A stretch of DNA of 64,000 bases from Streptomyces sp. NBC_00554 (GTDB lineage Bacteria > Actinomycetota > Actinomycetes > Streptomycetales > Streptomycetaceae), in contig NZ_CP107799.1 of NCBI RefSeq assembly GCF_041431135.1, forward strand, positions 2,666,001 to 2,730,000, read 5' to 3'. Position numbers and translations under genes: made by a program. The notes beneath the pieces were generated by a model. It was given only the letters and a program-made list of their open reading frames with translations. It searched no databases and was not told the DNA's origin. How positions within the stretch are numbered: position 1 is the stretch's first letter; each line of letters begins with the position of its first letter. Below, piece by piece: positions 55,558 to 62,839 of the stretch.

Positions 55558-57489
55558 TCAGCGAATGGGTCGGTGGAGGTTTTTCTTCTTGCTCTCCCCG
55601 GGTGTCGCGTCGGCGATCCAGGGACCCTCGCCCGACGGGTCGATGATGCCCTGCTCCAGCCACTCGTACGTGCCCGACAGGACGCCCTTGACCACCTTGC
55701 GGTCGAGGTCGTCGGTGTTGGTCCACAGCCGGCCGAAGAGTTCGTCGACGCGGATGCGGGACTGGCGGCAGAAGGCGTCGGCGAGTTGGTAGGCCTCGCG
55801 GCCGTGCTCCCCTGTGGTGCGCAGGAGTTCGGCGCGCACGCAGGCCGCGCTCATCGCGAAGAGCTCGGCGCCGATGTCGACGATCCGGCCCAGGAAGCCC
55901 TGCTTGGTCTCCATGCGGCCCTGCCAGCGGGACATGGCGTAGAAGGTGGAGCGGGCGAGCTTGCGGGCGCTGCGTTCGACGTAGCGGAGATGCGGGGAGA
56001 GGTCGACCTCCTGGTTGAACTCTGCGTACGCGCGCGGGAGTTGGCCCTGTCCCGCGACCAGCTTCGGCAGCCACTTGGCGTAGAAGACACCGGCGTTGGC
56101 GCCCGCCTTCGCCTTGTCGGAGAGGGACTTGTCGGGGTCGATGAGGTCACCGGCGACCGAGAGGTGGGCGTCGACGGCCTCGCGGGCGATCAGCAGATGC
56201 ATGATCTCCGTGGAGCCCTCGAAGATGCGGTTGATGCGGAGGTCGCGCAGGACCTGCTCGGCCGGTACCGCCCGCTCCCCTCGCGCCGCCAGTGAATCGG
56301 CCGTCTCGAAGCCGCGGCCGCCGCGGATCTGGACCAGTTCGTCGGCCATCAGACAGGCCATCTCGGAGCCGTACAGCTTGGCGAGGGCGGCCTCGATGCG
56401 GATGTCGTTGCGGTCCTCGTCGGCCATCTGGGAGGACAGGTCGAGGACGGCCTCCAGCGCGAAGGTCGTCGCCGCGATGAAGGAGATCTTCGCGCCGACC
56501 GCCTCGTGGAAGGCCACCGGCTTGCCCCACTGCTCGCGCGCCGCCGACCACTCGCGGGCGATCTTCAGACACCACTTCCCGGCGCCCACGCACATCGCGG
56601 GCAGGGAGAGCCTGCCGGTGTTCAGGGTGGTGAGCGCGATCTTCAGGCCCGAGCCCTCCGGGCCGATGCGGTTCGCGGCGGGCACCCGGACCTGGTGGAA
56701 GCGCGTGACGCCGTTCTCCAGGCCGCGCAGGCCCATGAAGGCGTTGCGGTTCTCGACGGTGACGCCCTCCGAGGCCGCCTCGACCACGAAGGCCGTGATG
56801 CCGCCCTTGTGGCCCTCAGACTTCGGCACCCGCGCCATGACGACGAGGAGGTCCGCGACGACGCCGTTGGTCGTCCAGAGCTTCACTCCGTCGAGGATGT
56901 AGTCGTCGCCGTCCGGTACCGCACTGGTCGCCAGGCGCGCCGGGTCGGAGCCGACGTCCGGCTCGGTCAGCAGGAACGCCGAGATGTCGGTGCGGGCGCA
57001 GCGCGGCAGGAAGGTCTCCTTCTGCTCCTGGGTGCCGAAGAGCTTCAGCGGCTGCGGTACGCCGATCGACTGGTGCGCGGAGAGCAGGGCGCCGAGCGCC
57101 GGGTTCGCGGAGCCGACCAGGGCGAGCGACTTGTTGTAGTAGACCTGGGTGAGGCCCAGACCGCCGTACTTCGTGTCGATCTTCATGCCGAAGGCGCCGA
57201 GCTCCTTGAGGCCGTTGATGACCTCGTCGGGGATCAGCGCCTCGCGCTCGATGAGCGCGGCATCGATCTTCGTCTCGCAGAAGTCGCGCAGCTTGGCGAG
57301 GAACTCCTCGCCGCGCTGCGCGTCCTCGTCGGCCGGCAGGGGGTGCGGGTGGATCAGGTCGAGCCGGAAGCGGCCGAGGAACAGCTCCTTGGCGAAGCTG
57401 GGCCTGCGCCAGTCCTGTTCGCGCGCTGCCTCGGCGACCTGGCGGGCCTCCCGTTCGGTGACGGTTGGCTGGTGGGGTGTTGCGGACAT
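55558..57489 (-). CDS. Acyl-CoA dehydrogenase (ACAD9/VLCAD-like)
   Basis: The 643-residue FAD enzyme catalyses alpha-beta dehydrogenation of acyl-CoA in beta-oxidation. It shows FLLTEPDVGSDPARL, DGVKLWTTNG, GLRGLENGVTRF and IRGGRGFETADSL with RINRIFEGSTEIMHLLIARE, plus a long C-terminal helical extension (about residues 440-643) as in very-long-chain types. I prefer the ATG at 57489 (MSATPHQPT), with GAGG 8 nt upstream, to the one at 57498. Its leader has short tandem repeats. Confidence 0.93.
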   Translation of the reverse strand: MSATPHQPTVTEREARQVAEAAREQDWRRPSFAKELFLGRFRLDLIHPHPLPADEDAQRGEEFLAKLRDFCETKIDAALIEREALIPDEVINGLKELGAFGMKIDTKYGGLGLTQVYYNKSLALVGSANPALGALLSAHQSIGVPQPLKLFGTQEQKETFLPRCARTDISAFLLTEPDVGSDPARLATSAVPDGDDYILDGVKLWTTNGVVADLLVVMARVPKSEGHKGGITAFVVEAASEGVTVENRNAFMGLRGLENGVTRFHQVRVPAANRIGPEGSGLKIALTTLNTGRLSLPAMCVGAGKWCLKIAREWSAAREQWGKPVAFHEAVGAKISFIAATTFALEAVLDLSSQMADEDRNDIRIEAALAKLYGSEMACLMADELVQIRGGRGFETADSLAARGERAVPAEQVLRDLRINRIFEGSTEIMHLLIAREAVDAHLSVAGDLIDPDKSLSDKAKAGANAGVFYAKWLPKLVAGQGQLPRAYAEFNQEVDLSPHLRYVERSARKLARSTFYAMSRWQGRMETKQGFLGRIVDIGAELFAMSAACVRAELLRTTGEHGREAYQLADAFCRQSRIRVDELFGRLWTNTDDLDRKVVKGVLSGTYEWLEQGIIDPSGEGPWIADATPGESKKKNLHRPIR

Positions 57490-57724
57490 GAGGGTCACCT
57501 CGCCGCGAATCGGGAACAGAATCGGGGACTGAATCGGGAACTGCGGTTCGTGCGCCGATCTTGTACGGACTCCTGCGCCGATCCCGTACGCCCCTTTCGT
57601 CGATCATTTCGCTGATCTTGGGGCGTACGTTACTGATCGGTGCTACTCGATCGTATGTACCCGATTCCGGGTGACCCCACCAGTCCTCGCGCAGCGTTCG
57701 GCCCAACGCGCGCCCCCTGGGGGG
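57490..57724 (-). promoter_or_regulatory. Leader of acyl-CoA dehydrogenase with repeats
   Basis: It contains three tandem 12-bp units (57507-57542, GAATCGGGAACA/ACT type), two copies of TGCGCCGATC(TT/CC)GTACG (from about 57551 and 57574) and a 10-bp inverted repeat CGTACGCCCC (57585-57594 with 57620-57629). The last could be an operator for a fatty-acid-type regulator. No clear -35/-10 pair was found. Confidence 0.45.
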
Positions 57725-58531
57725 TCAGCCGATGTCGACCGAGTACGCCTTCGTGTCGAGCCGTCCGGAGCCGCGGAAGACCTCGGTGCCCGACTCGATT
57801 CCGGAGACGTACTTGTCGTTGCTGAGCAGCTTGCGGCGGACCAGGGCCTGGGTGAAGGCGTCGAGGTCGAGGGTGGCCTTGGTGGTGTTGGTGCGGCGGA
57901 CGAAGGAGAACACCTTCCAGCCGATGTCGCCCTGGTAGATGTCCCACATCGCGCCGCCGAGGCTGACGCTGCCGTACTTGGTGCCGAGGGGGCCCGCGCC
58001 GCCCTGGCGGTTGAGCCAGATCATGACCTCGTCGGTGGGCTGGTCCTGCCAGTCCGCGGTGCTCTTGGAGTGCAGCCACAGGTCGTAGGCGACGTTCATG
58101 GTGCCGGGGTTCGAGCTGACCGAGAACTCCCAGCTGGTCCTGACAGGCTTGCGGTCGCCGACCCGGACGGGCAGCTCGGTGGCCGCCTTGTCGGTCTTCC
58201 AGCCCCAGTGCCAGCCGAGCACGGTGCCGGCGTACGACTTGACGTTGTTCTCCTTGCCGGTCTTGCTGGCCCAGGTGTACTCCGTGCCCCAGCCGATGGT
58301 GTCGCCGGACCGGGAGGTGTCCCAGACGCACTGGGTGCCGGTGCCGTCGTCCTGACCCCAGAGGTTGTTGTTGACGTAGTACTTGCCCATCGTGACGGTG
58401 TCGAAGGCGCCGCACTTCTTGCTGTCCTCGCCCGCCTGGGCGACAGTGACGCCTGCGGCGACGGCGATCGCCACCGAGCTCGCGAGCAGCGCCTTCGCCT
58501 TCTTGGACAGACGTGGTCTGCGGTGTTGCAT
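57725..58531 (-). CDS. Secreted GH12 endoglucanase/xyloglucanase (first copy)
   Basis: The 268-residue protein has an N-terminal signal (KKAKALLASSVAIAVAAGVT, mature part from about residue 34) and a GH12 fold: YYVNNNLWG, KSYAGTVLGWHWGW, DLWLHSK, with likely nucleophile E168 (TDEVMIWLN) and acid/base E250 (SGTEVFRG), 82 residues apart as in known GH12. GH12 enzymes cut beta-1,4-glucan backbones including xyloglucan. The ATG at 58531 follows GGAAGGA. The promoter region shares two LacI-type palindromes with the divergent regulator. Confidence 0.9.
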   Translation of the reverse strand: MQHRRPRLSKKAKALLASSVAIAVAAGVTVAQAGEDSKKCGAFDTVTMGKYYVNNNLWGQDDGTGTQCVWDTSRSGDTIGWGTEYTWASKTGKENNVKSYAGTVLGWHWGWKTDKAATELPVRVGDRKPVRTSWEFSVSSNPGTMNVAYDLWLHSKSTADWQDQPTDEVMIWLNRQGGAGPLGTKYGSVSLGGAMWDIYQGDIGWKVFSFVRRTNTTKATLDLDAFTQALVRRKLLSNDKYVSGIESGTEVFRGSGRLDTKAYSVDIG

Positions 58532-58617
58532 CGGGGGTCCTTCCGGGGGACGGTCTGTGTACGCCCACTCAGTGGCCGCCGCCCGGCCGGAAGGTTGCCG
58601 TGCAGGTGCGGGAAACA

Positions 58618-58637
58618 TTGTCGAAGCGCTTCGACAA
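58618..58637. promoter_or_regulatory. 20-bp perfect palindrome, LacI-type operator
   Basis: TTGTCGAAGCGCTTCGACAA is perfectly palindromic with central CG, as in LacI-family sites. It lies 87 bp upstream of the GH12 start and 106 bp upstream of the regulator start, so it can control the divergent promoters. Confidence 0.85.
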
Positions 58638-58707
58638 CCTATGGACACCCAACATCCATCGAGCTACTGTCGAGCCACCCTCACTCGCCCTTGTCCGCAA
58701 CGCGCAC

Positions 58708-58726
58708 TGTCGAAGCGCTTCACACA
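58708..58726. promoter_or_regulatory. Second LacI-type operator
   Basis: TGTCGAAGCGCTTCACACA shares the core GAAGCGCTTC (58712-58721) with the first palindrome, 89 bp away, and ends 16 bp before the regulator start codon, suggesting autoregulation and possible looping. Confidence 0.8.
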
Positions 58727-58742
58727 ATGCTTGGAGAGCTGG

Positions 58743-59756
58743 ATGGTCACCCTCGCCGAGGTCGCCCAGCACGCCGGAGTCTCGGCGAGCACGGTGAGCT
58801 ATGTCCTCAGCGGCAAGCGGTCCATCTCCGTGGGCACCCGGCAACGGGTCGAGCAGAGCATCCAGGAGCTGGGCTACCACCCGAACGCGGGGGCCCGCGC
58901 CCTGGCGAGCAACCGGTCCAACATCATCGCGCTGATGATCCCGCTCCGCACCGACATGTACGTGCCGGTGATGATGGAGATCGCCATCGCGGTGGCGACC
59001 AACGCCCGCACGCACGGGTACGACGTGCTGCTGCTCACCGGCGAGGAGGGTCCCGACGCGGTGCGCCGGGTCACCGGCAGCGGGCTCGCCGACGCGATGA
59101 TCCTGATGGATGTCGAACTCGACGACGAGCGGATGCCGTTGCTCCGCGAGACGGACCAGCCGTCCGTACTCATCGGACTGCCCGCCGACACCTCCGGACT
59201 GACCTGCGTCGACCTCGACTTCGGCGCGACGGGCGCGCTGTGCGCCGAGCACCTCGCGCTCCTCGGTCACCGTGACATCGCTGTCATCGGCGAGGCGCCC
59301 GGGGTCTACGAACGGCACACGGGCTTCGCCGAGCGCACGCTCGACGGACTCCGTTCCCGGTCACGGGAGTTGGGCCTGCGCGTGCTGCACCGCCCCTGCG
59401 AGGGCGGGTACGACGCGATGGCCCTGACGCTCGCCCGGGTCTTCGACGAGCGTCCCGGCACCACGGGCTTCGTCGTGCAGAACGAGTCGGCGGTCGAGCC
59501 GCTGCTCGCACTGCTGCGCCAGCAGGGCCGCGCCGTCCCCGAGGACGTGTCGGTGATCGCGATCTGCCCGGACCAGGTCGCCACCCAGGCCTCGGTACGG
59601 CTGACCTCGGTCGCCATCCCCGCGCAGGAGATGGGCCGGTACGCCGTGGAGCATCTGGTCGCCAAGCTCGACGGGCACGGCAAGGACGAAGTCGTGCTGA
59701 TCGCACCGGAGTTGACGGTCCGGGCGAGCACGGGCCCGGCGCCGGCCACCCCCTGA
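58743..59756 (+). CDS. LacI family transcriptional regulator
   Basis: The 337-residue repressor has an N-terminal HTH (VTLAEVAQHAGVSASTVSYV) with hinge helix (YHPNAGARALASNRSN) and a periplasmic-binding-protein-like effector domain (GADAMILMD-type strands, AEHLALLGHRDIAVIGEAP, FVVQNESAVEPLLALL). The likely effector is a sugar or oligosaccharide. The ATG at 58743 follows GGAGAG. It stands between two GAAGCGCTTC operators and the GH31 gene and is the obvious regulator of the cluster. Confidence 0.93.
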   Translation: MVTLAEVAQHAGVSASTVSYVLSGKRSISVGTRQRVEQSIQELGYHPNAGARALASNRSNIIALMIPLRTDMYVPVMMEIAIAVATNARTHGYDVLLLTGEEGPDAVRRVTGSGLADAMILMDVELDDERMPLLRETDQPSVLIGLPADTSGLTCVDLDFGATGALCAEHLALLGHRDIAVIGEAPGVYERHTGFAERTLDGLRSRSRELGLRVLHRPCEGGYDAMALTLARVFDERPGTTGFVVQNESAVEPLLALLRQQGRAVPEDVSVIAICPDQVATQASVRLTSVAIPAQEMGRYAVEHLVAKLDGHGKDEVVLIAPELTVRASTGPAPATP

Positions 59757-59880
59757 ACCGACCCGTGCCGGTCCGGTACCGGCCGCTTCCTCAACCGACC
59801 AATGCCGGTCCGGTGCCGGCCTTTTCCTGAACCGACCAACGCCGGTTCGGTGCCGGCCATTTCCTGAATCGACCACCGCA
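59754..59880. repeat. 37-bp tandem repeats after the LacI gene
   Basis: Three 37-bp units (59754-59790, 59791-59827, 59828-59864) and a partial fourth begin exactly at the LacI stop codon. Each includes CCGACC and a GCCGGTCCGGTGCCGGC-like hairpin core. They may act together as a stacked terminator between lacI and the GH31 gene. Confidence 0.88.
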
Positions 59881-59985
59881 CCCAACTTCCCTACGTCTCA
59901 CGGGTGTTGGGGCACCTCTTTCTGTCCCGGCCGCCAGAGCCGCGCCGGGTCCTTCTCTCCACTCCTTCCTTCAGGAGCACCCCAC

Positions 59986-62037
59986 GTGAATCAGCCTGCC
60001 GAGAACCAGCCCCTGCAGGGGGCGGTCAGCCTCGCCCAGTCCTCCCCGACCGTCGGCACGTTCCGCGAGCGGGACGGCGCGCTGGAGTGGAGCGGCCGCA
60101 CCGAGACCGTACGCGTCGAGCCCTGGGGTCCGGACGCCGTCCGCGTCCGCGCGCGGCTCGGCGGACCGGTCATCGAGGGCCTCCCGGGCGCGTTGCTCGA
60201 CGAGCCGCCGGCCACCGAGAGCACGGTCAAGATCGAGTCCGGAGAAGGGCGGTTGACGGTCGGCGCGCTGACCGTGCTCATGTCCGCCGAGGGACTCATC
60301 AGCTTCGTCCGCTCCGACGACGGCACGGAACTGCTGGCCGAGGAGCGCGCCCACTTCTGGTGGCCGGGTTCGCGCCTCTACACGCCGACCGGCAACGGTC
60401 ACCATCGCCTGGAGCAGCGGTTCGCCGCGTACGAGGGCGAGAAGCTGTACGGGCTCGGGCAGCACCAGCACGGGCTGTTCGACCAGAAGGGCGCGGTCCT
60501 TGACCTGGTGCAGCGGAACGCCGAGGTGACCATCCCGGTGCTCACCTCCAGCCGCGGCTACACCCTCCTGTGGAACTCCCCCGCCATCGGCCGTGTCGAG
60601 CTGGCGGGCAACGGCACCCGCTGGGTGGCCGACTCGGCGCGCCAGCTCGACTACTGGATCACGGCGGGCAATCCGGCCGACGCCCAGCGCCGCTACAGCG
60701 CGGTGACCGGCCGTACGCCGATGCTGCCGGAGTGGGCGGCAGGATTCTGGCAGTGCAAGCTGCGCTACCGCACACAGGACGAACTCCTCGGCGTGGCAAG
60801 GGAGTACAAGCGCCGGGGCCTGCCCCTCTCGGTCATCGTCTGCGACTTCTTCCACTGGACCCACCTCGGTGACTGGAAGTTCGACCTCACCGAGTGGCCC
60901 GACCCGGCGGCGATGCGGGAGGAGCTCGACGCGCTGGGCGTCAAACTGGTCGTGTCCGTCTGGCCGTCGGTGTCACCGCTCTCCGAGAACCACCAGCTCA
61001 TGGAGCAGCGCGGCTACTTCATCGGCACTCAGTACGGCCCGATGGCGCACGCCGACTGGCCCGACAAGGAGGTCGCCTCCACCGTCCAGGTCGCCTTCTA
61101 CGACGCGACGAACCCGGAGGCGCGGGACTTCCTGTGGTCACGCATGAAGGACAACTACCTTGATCCGTACGGCATCACGGCCTTCTGGCTGGATGCCTGC
61201 GAGCCGGAGCTGAAGCCGGGCTTCTCGGAGAACCTGCGCTACTACGCGGGACCGGGCCTGGAGGTGGGCAACCTCTACCCCCGGGAGAACGCCCGCACCT
61301 TCTACGAGGGTCTGCTCGCCGCCGGTGAGACCGAGATCGTCTCCCTCAACCGCTCGGCGTGGGCGGGCAGTCAGCGCTACGGCGCCGCCCTGTGGTCCGG
61401 CGACATCGGCACGGACTTCGCGACCCTGCGCCGCCAGATCGCGGCCGGCCTCAACACGGCCCTGTCCGGCATCCCTTGGTGGAACACCGACATCGGCGGC
61501 TTCCACGGCGGCGACCCGGACGACCCGGCGTTCCGCGAGGTCATGGTCCGCTGGTTCCAGTTCGGCGCCCTGTCCCCGCTGATGCGCCTGCACGGCTTCC
61601 GCGACCCGGGCATGCCGCTGGGCCCGGACATGACCGGCGGCCCCAACGAGGTCTGGTCGTACGGCGAGGAGGCCGGCGCCATCCTGGAGAAGTACCTGCG
61701 CCTGCGCGAGCGCCTGAAGCCGTACGTCCTGGACGTCATGCGGGAGGCCCACGAGGAGGGGCTGCCGGTGATGCGCCCGCTGTTCCTGGAGTTCCCGGAC
61801 GACCAGGCCGCCTGGTCGGTGGACGACGCGTACCTCTTCGGCCCCGACCTCCTGGTCGCGCCTGTGCTCACGGCGGGCGCGACGGCCCGTACGGCCTACC
61901 TCCCGGCGGGCGCGCGCTGGACGGACGCGTGGACCGGTGAGACGTACGACGGGGGCGCGGCCGTCACCGTCGACGCCCCACTGGACCGTATCCCGCTGTT
62001 CCTGCGGGACGGGGCGCGGCTGCCTGTCGCGGAGTGA
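59986..62037 (+). CDS. GH31 glycosidase, probably alpha-xylosidase
   Basis: The 683-residue enzyme has no signal peptide and so acts in the cytoplasm. The (beta/alpha)8 core includes WQCKLRYRTQDELLG, VIVCDFFHWT, the nucleophile Asp403 in AFWLDACEPEL and acid/base Asp473 in LWSGDIGTD, then GIPWWNTDIGGFHGG and RWFQFGALSPLMRLHGFRDP. WLDACEPE is closer to bacterial alpha-xylosidases than to WxDMNEP alpha-glucosidases, and the GH12/GH95 neighbours support removal of xylose from imported xyloglucan oligosaccharides. The GTG start at 59986 follows AGGAG. Confidence 0.88.
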   Translation: MNQPAENQPLQGAVSLAQSSPTVGTFRERDGALEWSGRTETVRVEPWGPDAVRVRARLGGPVIEGLPGALLDEPPATESTVKIESGEGRLTVGALTVLMSAEGLISFVRSDDGTELLAEERAHFWWPGSRLYTPTGNGHHRLEQRFAAYEGEKLYGLGQHQHGLFDQKGAVLDLVQRNAEVTIPVLTSSRGYTLLWNSPAIGRVELAGNGTRWVADSARQLDYWITAGNPADAQRRYSAVTGRTPMLPEWAAGFWQCKLRYRTQDELLGVAREYKRRGLPLSVIVCDFFHWTHLGDWKFDLTEWPDPAAMREELDALGVKLVVSVWPSVSPLSENHQLMEQRGYFIGTQYGPMAHADWPDKEVASTVQVAFYDATNPEARDFLWSRMKDNYLDPYGITAFWLDACEPELKPGFSENLRYYAGPGLEVGNLYPRENARTFYEGLLAAGETEIVSLNRSAWAGSQRYGAALWSGDIGTDFATLRRQIAAGLNTALSGIPWWNTDIGGFHGGDPDDPAFREVMVRWFQFGALSPLMRLHGFRDPGMPLGPDMTGGPNEVWSYGEEAGAILEKYLRLRERLKPYVLDVMREAHEEGLPVMRPLFLEFPDDQAAWSVDDAYLFGPDLLVAPVLTAGATARTAYLPAGARWTDAWTGETYDGGAAVTVDAPLDRIPLFLRDGARLPVAE

Positions 62038-62043
62038 ACAGAC

Positions 62044-62079
62044 GTGTGCGGCCGGTCCCTCCAGGGGCCGGCCGCACAC
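62044..62079. terminator. Bidirectional terminator between GH31 and GH12
   Basis: A perfect 12-bp inverted repeat (62044-62055 with 62068-62079) with a 12-nt loop lies between the convergent stop codons. Confidence 0.85.
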
Positions 62080-62090
62080 TCATGCGTGGA

Positions 62091-62804
62091 TCAACTGCTG
62101 CTGACCGTCAGGTTGTTGGTGGTGAAGTCCAGACCGCCGGACGAGGAGGTGACCTCGTACCCGAACTGGACGTCGCCGATGGTCTCGTTGCCGAACCAGC
62201 CCTTGGTGTCCTTGATCCACTTGAGGATCGGCAGGATCTGCACGGTGCCGGAGGACGAGTCCGAGGTGCGCAGGAACGAGAAGACCTCGTTCGCGCCGTT
62301 GTTGCCCTTGTAGACGGTCCAGGTATGGCCGCCCAGCGTGACGTTGCCCTGCGAGGTGCCGAGGGGGCCGACGGCTCCGTTGTAGTTGACCCAGAGCATG
62401 ATCTCGTAGTCGTAGTCGGTGTCCCAGATGTCGTACGAGGTGTTGTACGCGCCGGAGGACGGGACCGTGACGTTATAGCTGCTGGAGAGCGAACCCAGCG
62501 AGGTGATCGTCTTGTTGATCACCTTCTTGGAGTTGGGGTACGACTTGATGCCGCCGGTGTTGGGGTGGTTGGCCCAGACTCCCCAGTTGGTACCGGAGTT
62601 GGCCCAGATGCACTGGGAACCGGCTCCGGAGCCCCAGATGTTGTTGTAGAGCGTGTAGCCGTTCAGTGAGGTGTTGCCCCACTGGTCGCAGGAGCTCCAG
62701 ACGGCGGCCTGGGCGGGGGCGGCGGCGACGCCTACGGTGACGCCGAGCGCGAGTGCGGGGGCCGTGAGGGCCTTGGCGATCCTGTTCAGTGTGCGACGTG
62801 CCAT
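62091..62804 (-). CDS. Secreted GH12 endoglucanase/xyloglucanase (second copy)
   Basis: The 237-residue protein has a signal peptide (residues 1-33, ending APAQA) and a single GH12 domain: SLNGYTLYNNIWGSGAGSQC, IKSYPNS, YDIWDTDYDYEIMLWVNY (nucleophile E134) and DVQFGYEVTSSSGG (acid/base E217), 83 residues apart. It is clearly different from the first GH12, so not a recent duplicate. The ATG at 62804 follows GGAAGGGA. It is 35 bp after the GH95-like gene and probably cotranscribed with it. Confidence 0.92.
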   Translation of the reverse strand: MARRTLNRIAKALTAPALALGVTVGVAAAPAQAAVWSSCDQWGNTSLNGYTLYNNIWGSGAGSQCIWANSGTNWGVWANHPNTGGIKSYPNSKKVINKTITSLGSLSSSYNVTVPSSGAYNTSYDIWDTDYDYEIMLWVNYNGAVGPLGTSQGNVTLGGHTWTVYKGNNGANEVFSFLRTSDSSSGTVQILPILKWIKDTKGWFGNETIGDVQFGYEVTSSSGGLDFTTNNLTVSSS

Positions 62805-62839
62805 GGGTGTCCCTTCCATGGGTGGGGGGATTGCGGCTG

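Noticed and set aside
59754..59880. CRISPR-like array
   Set aside because: The 37-bp repeats are directly adjacent with no spacers and there are no cas genes, so this is a simple tandem repeat.
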